Shown: piece after piece, positions 52,329-61,191 of the stretch
Layout of the letters: the number at the start of each line of letters is the position of its first letter
How positions within the stretch are numbered: the first letter of the stretch is position 1
DNA from: Bog-756 sp963845485
GTDB lineage: Bacteria > Actinomycetota > Acidimicrobiia > Acidimicrobiales > RAAP-2
Length of the DNA stretch: 64,000 nucleotides
NCBI GenBank assembly: GCA_963845485.1
Contig: CAWJSI010000001.1
Coordinates: 124,001-188,000 of the forward strand
Direction: 5' to 3'
Notes under the pieces: model-generated
What the model was told of the DNA's origin: nothing
Database searches by the model: none
The model's input: only the letters and a program-made list of their open reading frames with translations
Translations under genes and position numbers: made by a program

Positions 52329-55300
52329 ATGGGTCCAATGACCACAGTGAACGTGGCCATCCTGTTCACGGACATCGTGGGATCGACCGAGTTGTCTCAG
52401 CGACTCTCGGCCGAAGGTGCTGACGACGTCCGCCGAGGCCACTTTGCCATCTTGCGCCAGTCAGTCACTGAGACGGGCGGCACCGAGGTGAAGAATCTCG
52501 GAGACGGGCTGATGGTGGTCTTCGGTTCGGCGTCGGCGGCGTTGGAGTGCGCCGTGGCAATGCAGCAAGGAGTTGAGCACAACAATCGTGGCGTCGAGCA
52601 CGCGATCGGTCTACGCGTAGGGCTGAGCGTGGGCGAGGCGAGCAACGAGGACGGGGACTATTTCGGCGATCCGGTCGTTGAGGCGGCCCGACTCTGTGCC
52701 AATTGTGGGACCGGGCAGATTCTGGCAACGGACTTCGTACGAGCCATGGCCGGTCGGCGAAGCCGTCATGAATGCAGATCCATCGGAGAGCTCACCCTGA
52801 AGGGCCTCCCCATGCCGGTCGAGTCCGTAGAGGTGGTCTGGGAGCGGTTAGGTCTATCCGATTCGATAGAGATGATTCCGCTCCCTGGCCGGCTGGCCGT
52901 CCACCCCGTGGTGGGAGTGGTGGGCCGAGATGCCGAGTTGACGGCGATCAACGATTCCGTGCTGGAAGTCGCGGACGGCGGGGGACGCCAGATCCTTCTC
53001 GTCTCCGGCGAGGCAGGGTTGGGCAAGACGACTCTGGTGGCCGAGGCGGCCCGGTCAGCGTTCGCCAACGGGAGATGCGTGCTGTTCGGCCACTGTGAGG
53101 AGGATCTGGCCACCCCCTACCAGCTGTTCGCCGAGGCCCTTGGTCACTACGTTACCCACGCCCCGGAGGATCGACTCCTGGCCCACCTCGAGGCCCATGG
53201 ATCCGAACTGTCGAGACTGGTCCCAGCTCTGGCCAGCCGCCTGCCGGGCCTCCCGCCGTCGAAGGCAACCGATGCGGACGCTGAGCGTTTCCTCCTTTTC
53301 GCCGCTGTAGTTGGCCTGTTGACGGAGGTTTCGGAGCGCCAGACAGTTGTCATTGTTCTCGACGACCTCCAATGGGCCGACAAAGGCAGCCTTCTCCTGC
53401 TGCGTCATCTTGCAGCTGCGGAGCTAGCCGCGCGGGTGCTGATCCTCGGAACCTACCGGGACAGTGAGCTGTCACCGACGCATCCCCTTACCGATACGTT
53501 GGCTGCCCTGCATCGACAGAACGGTGTCTCCCACGTTGACTTGATAGGCCTCGACGGCAGTGGCGTGATGGCACTTTTAGAGGCCAGTGCCGGGCACGCT
53601 CTTGACGAACCCGGCGTTGGTCTGGCCCAAGCCGTATACCGGGAGACTGACGGCAACCCGTTCTTCGTGAGCGAGGTACTTCGCCACCTGTTTGAGACCG
53701 GTGTGATCTTTCAAGACGGGACCGGACGGTGGACGGCGAAGGATTCCCTGAATCAGATCGACCTTCCTACCAGTGTGCGCATGGTGATCGGGGCACGAGT
53801 CGGACGGCTCGGAGAAGACGCTGGGCGAGTGTTATCGGTGGCTTCAGTGATAGGACGGGACTTCGACCTTGAGCTCTTGGCCCGAGCCACCGATACCTCC
53901 GAGGACGACCTTCTCGATATCCTCGAGGCGGCTGCTGCAGCCGCACTGGTTCGAGAGCCGGTGGATGCCTCGGGCCGCTACAACTTCGCACACGCGCTGA
54001 TTCAGCACACCCTTTATGAGGACATGGGTCCCAATCGCCAAGCCAAGGCTCACCGGCGGGTGGCGGAAGCCCTCGAAGACCTCTGTGGAGACCACCCGGG
54101 AAGGCGGGCCGGTGAGCTGGCTCGCCACTGGTTCAACGCCACTCAGCCAATCGATTCTGCAAAGGCCATCGATTATTCGCGCATGGCCGCCGACGATGCC
54201 CTCAGAGCCTTGGCTCCCGACGACGCCCTTCACTACTACGTCCAAGCACTGGACCTCTACGCCAGATCTAATGACCCCGATCCCATCCTGGCGATTGACC
54301 TGGCCACCGGTCTTGGCACCGCACAGCGTCAATCGGGGGACTCCTCGTTCCGTGACACCCTCCTTGATGCGGCACACCAGGCGGCTGACTTCAATGACAC
54401 GAATCGACTCGTGGCAGCGGCTTTGGCCAACGACCGGGGCTTCGTCAGTTCTCTGGGGTCTATCGATACCGAAAAGGTTGAGGTCTTGGAAATGGCCCTT
54501 CCGCGACTCCCAACTCACCATCCCGATCGCGCTCTCGTCCTCGCCACCCTTTGCGAAGAACTCACCTATGGGAGTCCGCTCGAACGTCGCCAGGCTCTGG
54601 CCGAAGAGGCTCTTGCCATTGCTGCGACCTCCGACGATGAAACCACCGTGTTACGGGTGCTGAATCAAGTGTCTCTCCCGCTTCAAGTGCCTCCGCTACT
54701 AGAGCAGTCGTCGGCCTGGACGGCTGAAGCTCTAGATCGTGCCGAGCGCGTGGAAGACCCGGTGCTGCTGTACTGGGCGGCGAATCACCGCCTGAATGTC
54801 TCTGCCTGTGCGGGAAATATTGACGAAATGGACCGATGTCTGAGGATTCTTGCTTCAGAGGCCGAACGGCTCGATCGCCCCACTCTGAACTGGGTGCACA
54901 GGTATCAGAGCGCCACGCGGGCGATGATTGCCGGCGATACTGACCTGGCGGATCGACTGGCTAATCAGGCGCTTCAGATCGGCACCGACGGCGGCGAGCC
55001 AGATCGAGACCTCATCTACTCGGGCCAGTTCATGATTGTCTGCTGGCAGCGCGGCGACCTTGGAGAACTCGTTGCGCTCATCGAACAGGCGATCGTCGAT
55101 AACCCTGGCATTTCGGCTCTTCCGGCAGCGTTGGCGACGGCCTTGGTTGAGGGCGACCGCATCAGCGACGCCCGCCGTCTTCTGGAGGGGCCGAATGTCG
55201 CCAACTTCGATCTCCCGATGGATCTCACCTGGTTGGACGGCATGACTCTGTATGCAGAAGCTGCCATCGAATGCAGACATTCAAGATCGGCGGCCATCCT

Positions 55301-55643
55301 CGCGGAACGCCTCGCTCCGTTTTCGGACCAACTGAGCCTTAATCCGTCAACGGCCCAAGGCCCGGTCAGCCATTACCTTGGTGGTCTTGCCACGGTCCTC
55401 GGCCGCTACGACGAGGCGGATGCCTACTTCGAACGCTCTGCCGAGTTCTCCGATCGGGTAGGGGCGAAGTTCTTCGCTGCTCGGACCCAACTCCAATGGG
55501 GAAAGTTGCTTGTCCAGCGTCGGGACCGAGGGGACGAAGAGAGGGCCCGGCATCTTCTCGCGAATGCGCATGCAACCGCGGTGGCCCACGGATACGGGAC
55601 GGTGGAGCGACGTGCTGCGGCGATCCTTCAAGACTTGAGTTGA
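52329..55643 (+). CDS. Adenylate/guanylate cyclase - AAA ATPase - TPR regulator
   Basis: A 1104-residue protein. Residues about 5-165 are a class III cyclase homology domain (VAILFTDIVGSTELS with the metal Asp; LGDGLMVVFGS carries the second Asp; GLRVGLSVGEA). A STAND/AAA ATPase follows, with Walker A SGEAGLGKTTL near 228 and Walker B VVIVLDDLQWAD near 340. From about 580 on come helical TPR-like repeats. This layout is common in actinobacteria, where the cyclase part may signal or merely bind nucleotide. No DNA-binding domain at the C-terminus. ATG 52329 or 52338. Confidence 0.88.
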   Translation: MGPMTTVNVAILFTDIVGSTELSQRLSAEGADDVRRGHFAILRQSVTETGGTEVKNLGDGLMVVFGSASAALECAVAMQQGVEHNNRGVEHAIGLRVGLSVGEASNEDGDYFGDPVVEAARLCANCGTGQILATDFVRAMAGRRSRHECRSIGELTLKGLPMPVESVEVVWERLGLSDSIEMIPLPGRLAVHPVVGVVGRDAELTAINDSVLEVADGGGRQILLVSGEAGLGKTTLVAEAARSAFANGRCVLFGHCEEDLATPYQLFAEALGHYVTHAPEDRLLAHLEAHGSELSRLVPALASRLPGLPPSKATDADAERFLLFAAVVGLLTEVSERQTVVIVLDDLQWADKGSLLLLRHLAAAELAARVLILGTYRDSELSPTHPLTDTLAALHRQNGVSHVDLIGLDGSGVMALLEASAGHALDEPGVGLAQAVYRETDGNPFFVSEVLRHLFETGVIFQDGTGRWTAKDSLNQIDLPTSVRMVIGARVGRLGEDAGRVLSVASVIGRDFDLELLARATDTSEDDLLDILEAAAAAALVREPVDASGRYNFAHALIQHTLYEDMGPNRQAKAHRRVAEALEDLCGDHPGRRAGELARHWFNATQPIDSAKAIDYSRMAADDALRALAPDDALHYYVQALDLYARSNDPDPILAIDLATGLGTAQRQSGDSSFRDTLLDAAHQAADFNDTNRLVAAALANDRGFVSSLGSIDTEKVEVLEMALPRLPTHHPDRALVLATLCEELTYGSPLERRQALAEEALAIAATSDDETTVLRVLNQVSLPLQVPPLLEQSSAWTAEALDRAERVEDPVLLYWAANHRLNVSACAGNIDEMDRCLRILASEAERLDRPTLNWVHRYQSATRAMIAGDTDLADRLANQALQIGTDGGEPDRDLIYSGQFMIVCWQRGDLGELVALIEQAIVDNPGISALPAALATALVEGDRISDARRLLEGPNVANFDLPMDLTWLDGMTLYAEAAIECRHSRSAAILAERLAPFSDQLSLNPSTAQGPVSHYLGGLATVLGRYDEADAYFERSAEFSDRVGAKFFAARTQLQWGKLLVQRRDRGDEERARHLLANAHATAVAHGYGTVERRAAAILQDLS

Positions 55644-55854
55644 GTTTCGGACGTCTCGTTCGGTTTCGGTCCGCTCGACGGTGCTGCTGATATCGCCCAC
55701 CTCATCTGCCCGTTGCGGGGTCGTACTCTGCACCCGCGCTTCCGAAGTCTCACGCTATGACGAGGCCACTACGGCACCTCATTACGACCAGCTTTGACAA
55801 GAACCTGCGAACGATGGATGCGGTCAAAAGGTTCGCAGAAGGTTCATCCGGAGC

Positions 55855-56280
55855 TCAAGCTTCGAGTCCCAGGACACTCCACTTCGCAGCAGGTTTGTCC
55901 GGCGTGACGGCCAAGAGGACGCGGTTGTCCGCGGTCAAAGACGCAGCAAGCTCCTCGTCATCGCCGACCGGCATGCCGTTTCGTTCCCGGAGGGCTCGGT
56001 CGATGGGCAGGTTGCTCGGGATGTCCTCCAGAATCTGTACGGTCCCCGATACACGGACATACCGGTGACCATCGGCATCGTCGATAATCAACTCGATCCG
56101 GGGATCGCGACTGAAGATCCTGTACTTCACCCGGTCTCGGGTCGTGCTGATGAAGAATCGATCCCCATCCCAGAAATAGAGATTTATCGACAGGTGTGGC
56201 CGTCCATCGCGCTTCACTCCGGCGACGACGATATGGCGAGGCTCTAGGAGAAAATCAGTGAGTGAGGACATGACCCCCAT
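55855..56280 (-). CDS. PPOX-class (F420/FMN) split-barrel oxidoreductase
   Basis: A 141-residue split-barrel flavin/deazaflavin-binding protein: LTDFLLEPRHIVVAGVKRDGRPHLSINLYFWDGDRFFISTTRDRVKYRIFSRDPRIELIIDD is the PPOX class pattern, and F420-dependent members are typical of actinobacteria. Start ATG 56280 (or 56271); the frame extends to 56373 without a signal. Reductase of unknown substrate. Confidence 0.87.
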   Translation of the reverse strand: MGVMSSLTDFLLEPRHIVVAGVKRDGRPHLSINLYFWDGDRFFISTTRDRVKYRIFSRDPRIELIIDDADGHRYVRVSGTVQILEDIPSNLPIDRALRERNGMPVGDDEELAASLTADNRVLLAVTPDKPAAKWSVLGLEA

Positions 56281-56399
56281 CGTAATGAGCCTTGCCCGTA
56301 TTGAGGGTTTCACCGAATTGCTCTGCAGGTGTTGTGCGAGAGATCCACTCGGCGGTGTGGGATGCCTAGACATGGTGGACGGTGCGACAATCGGTACTG

Positions 56400-56858
56400 A
56401 TGATTGCTATTCGTGATGCCGAAGTCACCGACCTGGAGGCCCTCCAAGGCATATTCGAGAGAGCGTCTCTCTCCAACGAAAATGACCGCGAGTTGCTGCG
56501 GGAGCATCCCGATTGGCTCGTACTCTCTGACAGGGGAGCGATCGAGGGACGGATGAGAATTGCAGTGGGTGACGATGGAACTGTTACCGGTTTTGCTAGC
56601 TATCTCATTGCTGACGGCGTCGCCGAGCTCGAGGACCTTTTCGTGGACCCTAAATGGATGCGTCAAGGCATCGGAGCGGCGCTGGTGCTCGACGTCTCGG
56701 CGCGCTTGAATGCACTTCACTTCAAGAGATTGGAAGTAACTGCCAACCCGCACGCCATGGAGTTCTACAAGCAGCTGGGATTCGTTGAGGACCGAATCGT
56801 CGACACCTTGGGCTATCCCGCACAACGAATGAGTCGACCTACGGCCTCACCCGACTGA
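56400..56858 (+). CDS. GNAT family N-acetyltransferase
   Basis: A 152-residue GNAT: IRDAEVTDLEALQGIFERAS at the N-terminus, LEDLFVDPKWMRQGIGAALV with the acetyl-CoA loop QGIGAA near residue 90, and a C-terminal NPHAMEFYKQLGFVEDRI motif. Starts at ATG 56400; GTG 56382 is possible. Substrate unknown. Confidence 0.87.
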   Translation: MIAIRDAEVTDLEALQGIFERASLSNENDRELLREHPDWLVLSDRGAIEGRMRIAVGDDGTVTGFASYLIADGVAELEDLFVDPKWMRQGIGAALVLDVSARLNALHFKRLEVTANPHAMEFYKQLGFVEDRIVDTLGYPAQRMSRPTASPD

Positions 56859-56922
56859 GAGCCCATTGACGGCACCAGCATTGCGGGGCACCCCGGGCGA
56901 CGACGATCCCGAATCCGCCAAG

Positions 56923-56937
56923 ACGGGCTCCGCCCGT
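56923..56937 (+). terminator. Candidate terminator after the GNAT gene
   Basis: ACGGGC-TCC-GCCCGT stem followed by a short pyrimidine run (TCTCTCC), 65 bases past the GNAT stop. Confidence 0.4.
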
Positions 56938-57067
56938 TCTCTCCAGCACTCGGAGACGCAGGGGCGCCCGCGTAGTTCGTTTGGCTGGCTTCATGCCAAT
57001 GCCAGGTCTTCTCTCTGATGGCTGACGAAGCAACAAGCGATCGCACAGATCCTTTGACACGGGTCCC

Positions 57068-57110
57068 GTCAGTTTAGGTTGACAAATTGAAAGCGTCAGT
57101 TCAAACTGAC
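57068..57110 (+). promoter_or_regulatory. Tandem operator of the HTH/Clp-N operon
   Basis: Two palindromes 27 bases apart: imperfect GTCAGTTTAGGTTGAC (57068-57083) and perfect GTCAGTTCAAACTGAC (57095-57110), sharing the half-site GTCAGTT. A TTGACA at 57079 inside the first site could be a -35 element. The second ends 4 bases before the ATG of the HTH gene, so binding by that HTH protein would autoregulate the operon. Confidence 0.65.
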
Positions 57111-57114
57111 AACT

Positions 57115-57327
57115 ATGGACACAGAGAACCTTGGCGCTGCTGTCTCTTCAGACGACCCAGCAATCGGGCTCCGCGCCTCGTTGGCGCTCCATCGTCTAGC
57201 TGAACGGGTCGAGGCGAGCCAGGTTGCGGCTGCTCGGGAAAAGGGCTGGTCGTGGCAGCAGATCGGAGACGCCTTGGGCGTTACCCGCCAGTCCGTGCAC
57301 ACCAAATACAACAAGGGGTCATCATGA
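57115..57327 (+). CDS. Small HTH protein paired with Clp-N protein
   Basis: A 70-residue protein: C-terminal helix-turn-helix EKGWSWQQIGDALGVTRQSVHTKY, N-terminal part helical and acidic. Its stop overlaps the next start as ATGA (57324). Such HTH/Clp-N pairs recur in actinobacteria. Likely repressor acting on the tandem GTCAGTT palindromes just upstream. Confidence 0.8.
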   Translation: MDTENLGAAVSSDDPAIGLRASLALHRLAERVEASQVAAAREKGWSWQQIGDALGVTRQSVHTKYNKGSS

Positions 57328-57836
57328 CGACCGAATCCGTTGCACCAGAGGCTCTTCACGCCTGGGCCATCTATCTGCAAGCCAGTGAGGAGGCTCGTCG
57401 TCGGGGTGATCGTCGCATTGGCACCGATCATGTCCTGCTTGCCTTGTTAGAAGATCCCTCGACTGAGGTCGTGTTGGGTGTCAGCCTTCAGAAAGCTCGT
57501 GGGGCACTCGAGTCGCTCGACCATGAAGCCCTGGACGCCGTCGGCCTGGGGTCCGGCCTCAACGCTCCTGATCTGCCGATGCGCGCCGTGCCGAAGAAGC
57601 CGAGGATCCGAGACATCGCTCACAAGGATCGCCTGCATATGACGCCCATGGCGAAGAACGTGCTTGAAGAAGCGTCTAAGTCGAACCGTTCGAGGCTGAA
57701 GGTCACCGCCCAACAGTTGCTGGCTCAGATCCTCACCCTTCAACCACCAGATCCTGCCGCCGTACTGCTGGATGCCCTCGGCGTGGACACGTCGGAGGTC
57801 CGGCGCCGATTGGAAGAAGTCACGCCCGACGGTTGA
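57324..57836 (+). CDS. Clp N-terminal-domain protein (ClpC/ClpA N-like)
   Basis: A 170-residue protein containing only Clp N-domain repeats: EEARRRGDRRIGTDHVLLALLEDPSTEVVLGVS and MTPMAKNVLEEASKSNRSRLKVTAQQLLAQILTLQPPDPAAVLLDALGV. It has no ATPase module, so it cannot unfold substrates itself and may act as an adaptor or peptide sensor. Translationally coupled to the HTH gene. Start ATG 57324. Confidence 0.83.
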   Translation: MTTESVAPEALHAWAIYLQASEEARRRGDRRIGTDHVLLALLEDPSTEVVLGVSLQKARGALESLDHEALDAVGLGSGLNAPDLPMRAVPKKPRIRDIAHKDRLHMTPMAKNVLEEASKSNRSRLKVTAQQLLAQILTLQPPDPAAVLLDALGVDTSEVRRRLEEVTPDG

Positions 57837-57895
57837 GTCTCCCGCGACATCGGCGATTCCCAGGGATACTGAATGGCGACGGTGGTCTGGCGCCA

Positions 57896-57914
57896 CTCAG
57901 CTCAGCCGGCTGAG
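57896..57914. repeat. CTCAGC-N7-GCTGAG palindrome, copy 15
   Basis: CTCAGC, spacer TCAGCCG, GCTGAG, first of three copies within 120 bases after the Clp-N gene. Confidence 0.8.
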
Positions 57915-57960
57915 GCGTCGTGCGGCAGCGACCCCAACTCTTGTGCCTTCGGTCATCGAG

Positions 57961-57974
57961 CTCAGCCCACTGAG
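57961..57974. repeat. Compact palindrome copy 16 (CTCAG-N4-CTGAG)
   Basis: CTCAG, CCCA, CTGAG; same compact layout as copy 12. Confidence 0.6.
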
Positions 57975-57993
57975 TTGACGTCGCTATTTGGTC

Positions 57994-58012
57994 CTCAGCT
58001 AGAACAGCTGAG
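57994..58012. repeat. CTCAGC-N7-GCTGAG palindrome, copy 17
   Basis: CTCAGC, spacer TAGAACA (outer T/A pair), GCTGAG; about 50 bases upstream of the LtrA start. Confidence 0.8.
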
Positions 58013-58063
58013 AACCAACGCCATCTCCGCCCCAGGGATTTGGATTCGGCTTGGAGCCCAATC

Positions 58064-59344
58064 ATGGTGATCATCGACGGTGCGACCGCGTCAGCAAGCC
58101 TTCTGGGATATTGGGATCTTCTACCATTGGGGCCTCCTACGACCCTTGCAGCCTGGAGGCCGAAATTGGACACGACGGAGGAGTCAGCTGGGGATCACCA
58201 GTCGGCCTCAACTGTGCTCGATCACATGTCCACATGGATCGAATTGTTCTATGACCTGATCTTCGTCGCGGCCATCCTGATCTTCAGCGCAGCCGTCGAA
58301 CACATTCACCCCGCTTATGACGTCAGCTGGATCATCTTGGTCTTCGCTGCATTGTGGTGGGTGTGGTTCACGACAACGGTTTGTGCAAACCGATTTCACA
58401 TGAGCGACTTCCCTCATCGTTTACTTCTGCTGTTGCAGATGCTGATCATCGTGCTGATGGCAATGGAGGCTCGAGTTTCGGTCACGGGAGATTCGACATA
58501 CTTGGCTCTCGAATACGGAGCTCTGCTCTTGACCGTTTCTGTTATGTACTTCCGCGCCTCACGCCCTTCGGGTCCGGATCAGAAGTACGCCGTCCGCACG
58601 GCGTCGCTAAACGCAATGGTCGCCGTTCCCTTCTTTGTTGCCGTTCTCCTTCCCGAGACGGCTCGACTAGTTCTTTGTGGCGTGAGCCTGGCATTGCTCG
58701 TCGGACCTTCGATCCTGCTCTTACACAGGATGCAGGAGTTTTCGCCGGACGCCGAGCGTCACATCACCGAGCGGATGGGGGCGTTCACCCTCATTGTCTG
58801 TGGCGAGTCCTTTGTAGAGATAGCGCTGTCGGTCAGTGGGGCGGTCATCACCAGGGTGGATGTATTTTCGCTGGTCTTCGAGTTCATTCTCGTATTCGCC
58901 ATATTCACCAGCTACTTCGAGGACATCCCAGCCGCGGGCCTCGAGCAAAGGTTGTTTGGATGGTGGGCGATGCTGCATCTCTTCGCCCAGATCTCGATCG
59001 CAGCTACGGCGGTCTCCGCATCAAAACTCATTTCACTTGAAATTAGCCACCGTCTTCCAGACCTCGAGATCCTCAGGCTGACCGTACCGCTAGGAGCGTT
59101 CTATCTGGCTTTGGCCGGTATCGGTGCCTGCACCCGTCGTCGGCCAATCGGCCCGTTGGTTCGCCTTCGACTCGTTACGGCCGCCGCCATTGCTGTAGTC
59201 GGAGCGATTGCGTGGTGGATTCCTTGGATTCACATGGAAGAGGCACTGCCATTGCTCACTGTGGTGGCGGTTACGCACGCTCTCGTCGTCGTGCGAGTTC
59301 GAAGGTCGACGCGGACCGAAAGACCCGCAGTATTGACGGAGTAG
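58064..59344 (+). CDS. LtrA (low temperature requirement A) family membrane protein
   Basis: A 426-residue polytopic protein with the family N-terminal signature RPKLDTTEESAGDHQSASTVLDHMSTWIELFYDLIFVAAIL, and more than eight further TM helices. GGAG precedes ATG 58064. LtrA homologues are implicated in cold growth; the biochemical function is unknown. DUF998 follows on the same strand. Confidence 0.85.
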   Translation: MVIIDGATASASLLGYWDLLPLGPPTTLAAWRPKLDTTEESAGDHQSASTVLDHMSTWIELFYDLIFVAAILIFSAAVEHIHPAYDVSWIILVFAALWWVWFTTTVCANRFHMSDFPHRLLLLLQMLIIVLMAMEARVSVTGDSTYLALEYGALLLTVSVMYFRASRPSGPDQKYAVRTASLNAMVAVPFFVAVLLPETARLVLCGVSLALLVGPSILLLHRMQEFSPDAERHITERMGAFTLIVCGESFVEIALSVSGAVITRVDVFSLVFEFILVFAIFTSYFEDIPAAGLEQRLFGWWAMLHLFAQISIAATAVSASKLISLEISHRLPDLEILRLTVPLGAFYLALAGIGACTRRRPIGPLVRLRLVTAAAIAVVGAIAWWIPWIHMEEALPLLTVVAVTHALVVVRVRRSTRTERPAVLTE

Positions 59345-59437
59345 CGACGGTATGGGGACGAGGCCCGGAATGCACCGATGTCTGGGGACTGGCAGGGGGC
59401 AAGTAGACCTATCCCATTTGGACCATAGGATCCGGAG

Positions 59438-60070
59438 ATGGATCGGATGCGATGGTGGGCGCTTGTGTCGTCCGCTGCCGCGCCAGTGGTGCTCGTAGGG
59501 GGGTGGACGATCGCCGCTGCACAACAACCGCCCGGCTACAACCCGATCCGCGACACGATCAGCTCTCTTGCTGCCGCGGGAACGACCTACCGGTGGGTGA
59601 TGACTGTGGCGCTGGCCAGCGTGGGAATCTGCTACCTGGTAACCGCCGCCGGACTCGCCCCAGCTCACCGGATGGGCCGATTGGTGCTTGCTCTAGGGGG
59701 TCTGGGCACTCTATGTGTGGCTGCCTTTCCGCAACCGAAAACCGGGAACTCCGTTTCGCACACCATTGCCGCAACGGTGGCCTTCTCAGCCCTGGCTCTA
59801 TGGCCGATGTTCGCCGGAGGTCGGGGTTCCCAGCCAGTGCTGCTGAGATTGCCCGCCTCCTTGGCGGCTACCGTCGCAATGGTCGGGCTGGTCCTGTGGT
59901 TCGTCGCTGAGCGCCACGGCAACCATCGGGGTCTGGCCGAACGCACGGCCGCGGGAGTGGAATCCTTATGGCCACTTGCCGTGATGATCTCCGTGGAGCT
60001 CTGGACACGGCGGACGCTGGTCTGTAAAGGAACGACTGGTGCACCTATTTACCCTCAATGCGAACCATGA
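59438..60070 (+). CDS. DUF998 family membrane protein
   Basis: A 210-residue protein with about six TM helices; the N-terminal GYNPIRDTISSLAAAG after TM1 and the later FPQPKTGNSVSHTIAATVAF are DUF998 hallmarks (N-P-xx-D-x-I-S). Function unknown. It converges on the collagen-like gene with a 17-base gap. Confidence 0.85.
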   Translation: MDRMRWWALVSSAAAPVVLVGGWTIAAAQQPPGYNPIRDTISSLAAAGTTYRWVMTVALASVGICYLVTAAGLAPAHRMGRLVLALGGLGTLCVAAFPQPKTGNSVSHTIAATVAFSALALWPMFAGGRGSQPVLLRLPASLAATVAMVGLVLWFVAERHGNHRGLAERTAAGVESLWPLAVMISVELWTRRTLVCKGTTGAPIYPQCEP

Positions 60071-60087
60071 ATGAACGCACGGTGAGC

Positions 60088-61191
60088 TCAGCCGAGTTCT
60101 TCAATGACAAGCGATGCATTGACGTTCGCTTGAGTCCCTCCGACGTTGGAGGCCAGCCCGACAGCTGATGCGGAGGAATGATTGACTAACGTCAACACAT
60201 CTCCGACGGCAAGACTCACTATTGCCTGACCGTCGTTCTGGGTTCCCGCGCCGGCCCCGTACGTCGTCCCAGCAGCTGGAATCCCATTGATAAACAGCGA
60301 GAATTGACTGAGCTGTGTTCCAGAGACTGAGAAGTTGACGAGATAGGTGCTCGTCGATCCAACCGTGATCGATGCCGACCCCGTGGTGTGGGTGAAGCCC
60401 GAAAGCGGGCCGTTGCTGTCAAAGAGTACTACTCCCTCTACGGGCACAGTCTGCGCTCCAAGGTTGTAGATGTACCCGTAGTCCGGCTGTCCCGCCGGCC
60501 CCTGAGGTCCGATTACTCCAGGGGATCCCGTTGCGCCCGTTGCTCCCGCGACACCGGTCGCCCCTGCGGGGCCAGTACCGCCGGTTGCTCCAGATGGCCC
60601 CGGTGGTCCCGTCGCGCCGGTTGCCCCGGTACCTCCGGTTGCTCCTGGTACTCCGGCTGGGCCGGTCAGGCCGAGAAGACCCATAAGTCCTTGCGGTCCG
60701 GCTGGCCCGGCAGGACCTGTTGCCCCTGGCGACCCTGAAGTACCTTCTTGCTGCACACTCGACCCGGCTACTACCGGGGAGGACGTACCCGTGGCACCTT
60801 GGGAGCCATAGAACGCCGCGTCGCCGAATGCGAAGACGCCCCCGTCTTCGGCAAATAGCCAGTAGCCCCTGCCGTCGGGGGTGGAGGAAATGCCGACGAT
60901 CGTCTTGTTGAGATGGTGTCCGACCATGTCTCCGTAGTTGGTTGCACCGCCGTAGGCGTAGACCTGTCCAGTCGAGGTAACGAGCCAGTAGCCCGGCCCC
61001 AAACTTGGCGAGGCCGTTTGCGCCACGTCCTTTGCTGCGAGGGTCACCCCGCTGGATGTTGCCGATCCACGACCCAATAGCACCAGCATGGCGAGCACAA
61101 GGAGCGCGACGGCGCCCAAGGCCGCGCAAAATCGGGCTGCCGAACGAGGGGATTTCTTCGCACGAAGAGAACCAACCTGAGAGTTGGTCAT
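60088..61191 (-). CDS. Collagen-like surface protein with GYWLV repeats and BclA-like C-domain
   Basis: A 367-residue protein: N-terminal TM/signal anchor (AALGAVALLVLAMLVLLG), two GYWLV-type units at about 67-135, then about 80 residues of uninterrupted Gly-X-Y (GATGPAGPAGPQG... type, rich in GAT/GPA), and a C-terminal beta-sandwich (GSASITVGSTSTYLVNFSVSGTQLSQFSLFINGIPAAGTTYGAG...GDVLTLVNHSSA) like the trimerising domain of the exosporium protein BclA. Probably a surface-exposed triple-helical trimer. ATG 61191; a longer start at 61311 is unlikely. Confidence 0.82.
   Translation of the reverse strand: MTNSQVGSLRAKKSPRSAARFCAALGAVALLVLAMLVLLGRGSATSSGVTLAAKDVAQTASPSLGPGYWLVTSTGQVYAYGGATNYGDMVGHHLNKTIVGISSTPDGRGYWLFAEDGGVFAFGDAAFYGSQGATGTSSPVVAGSSVQQEGTSGSPGATGPAGPAGPQGLMGLLGLTGPAGVPGATGGTGATGATGPPGPSGATGGTGPAGATGVAGATGATGSPGVIGPQGPAGQPDYGYIYNLGAQTVPVEGVVLFDSNGPLSGFTHTTGSASITVGSTSTYLVNFSVSGTQLSQFSLFINGIPAAGTTYGAGAGTQNDGQAIVSLAVGDVLTLVNHSSASAVGLASNVGGTQANVNASLVIEELG

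Noticed and set aside
59090..59668. 192-codon minus-strand open frame over LtrA and DUF998
   Set aside because: Overlaps two well-supported plus-strand genes and resembles no family.
60083..60097. GCTCAGCCGAG near the collagen-like gene end
   Set aside because: Contains the stop and last codons of that gene and has no right arm.
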